Positions 63,644 to 64,000 of a DNA stretch of 64,000 nucleotides are shown here, in pieces. The stretch lies in contig JANQGJ010000070.1 in NCBI GenBank assembly GCA_028277395.1, positions 45,850 through 109,849 of the forward strand. Direction: 5' to 3'. The stretch comes from Bacteroidales bacterium (lineage in GTDB: Bacteria; Bacteroidota; Bacteroidia; Bacteroidales; F082). Every line of letters starts with the position of its first letter. The stretch's first letter is position 1. The notes under the pieces are model-generated. The model saw only the letters and a list, made by a program, of their open reading frames with translations, did no database searches and was not told the DNA's origin. The position numbers and the translations under genes were made by a program.

Positions 63644-64000
63644 TTATTTCTGTATTATCAGTTTTTCCAGTACAGTTTCATACTTCGTTGAAATCATGAG
63701 CATATGCAAACCGACAGGCAGATTATGAGTTTGTATAATAATTCTTTGCTGTCCGCTATCGAGTTGATATTTATTCCGGTACATAATTTTCCGACCGGTT
63801 ATATCGGTGATCTTAATATCTACTTCATCTGCAGAATCCAGGTGGAATGATAGTTCCGTTTGATAAACTGCAGGGTTAGGTTTTAACTTAAGATTCAGAT
63901 CATTGTTTTTATTTGCAGTGGTTGCTGTTTTTGGCAGGATTGGTACTAAATTTAACGATTCCATGCATATGACATAATCTTCGTAATCAAGGAATTCAAC
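63644..64000 (-). CDS. C-terminal end of a T9SS cargo protein (partial)
   Basis: The frame stays open from 63644 to the window edge, so only the last 118 codons are visible. They carry the Por-type sorting domain: LKLKPNPAVYQTELSFHLDS, then DIKITDITGRKIMYR, then LPVGLHMLMISTKYETVLEK and LIIQK at the end. The internal ATG at 63964 is probably not the start, because the preceding codons read as coding. The functional domain lies outside the window. Confidence 0.8.
   Translation of the reverse strand, partial: VEFLDYEDYVICMESLNLVPILPKTATTANKNNDLNLKLKPNPAVYQTELSFHLDSADEVDIKITDITGRKIMYRNKYQLDSGQQRIIIQTHNLPVGLHMLMISTKYETVLEKLIIQK

Noticed and set aside
1..64000. CRISPR array
   Set aside because: No series of regularly spaced identical repeats was seen; the AATCAT iterons near the GxxExxY genes are only 9 bp apart and have no spacers.

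Overview
The window is a Bacteroidota chromosome segment, most likely Bacteroidales or Marinilabiliales. The evidence is type IX secretion (T9SS) cargo with C-terminal sorting domains (a gliding-motility type-B tail, Por-type type-A tails and a gingipain-like C25 protease), an LruC-domain lipoprotein, DUF1573 and DUF2279 proteins, many LxxC lipoproteins, AT-rich DNA and Bacteroidota-type promoters (TTG-N19-TAnnTTTG). No species is named because nothing here is diagnostic at that level.

Core region, 1-33.6 kb. Housekeeping operons include: DUF1573 lipoprotein, yajC, ybbR-like, coaE; argS-rlmD; GNAT, mltG, phosphohexomutase, DUF2279; a small membrane protein, mutL, two rhomboid proteases and a membrane-anchored phosphatase/nuclease-fold protein. 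Single genes include aroK, glutathione peroxidase, an aldehyde dehydrogenase divergent from a GroES-like gene, fabI and two orphan-type sensor kinases. The block ends with tRNA-Met(CAT) and a strong terminator.

Accessory region, about 33.6-61.1 kb. No integrase is visible, but there are many short repeats, IS relics and defence genes. A type I restriction-modification operon runs right to left: hsdR, GxxExxY, hsdS, GxxExxY, a small Cys-rich protein, RhuM, hsdM. Both GxxExxY genes sit in cassette-like units with matching inverted ends (consensus near GTCTtgAACtATGATT) and AATCAT iterons. One unit separates hsdR from hsdS and has a second, diverged hsdR tail on its far side; the other supplies the last codons of hsdS. 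I regard this as the most novel signal in the window. Further right are a decayed REP-associated transposase with its REP hairpins, a RhuM-Fic fusion, a class II Fic protein, an IS3 orfA relic, and a second REP fragment fused to a tRNA-like relic. Then comes a six-gene operon (polar amino-acid ABC transporter, membrane protein, B12-binding radical SAM, SPASM-like radical SAM). After it lie an IS110 relic, an RloC-like anticodon-nuclease candidate, a small protein with a structured RNA leader, and a DUF4143 ATPase flanked by about 100-bp direct repeats.

Right edge, 61.3-64 kb: one unrecognised cytoplasmic protein, a lipoprotein and the C-terminal end of a T9SS cargo gene that runs off the window.

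All calls come from reading the sequence and translations by eye. No database search was run, so family names rest on remembered motifs.
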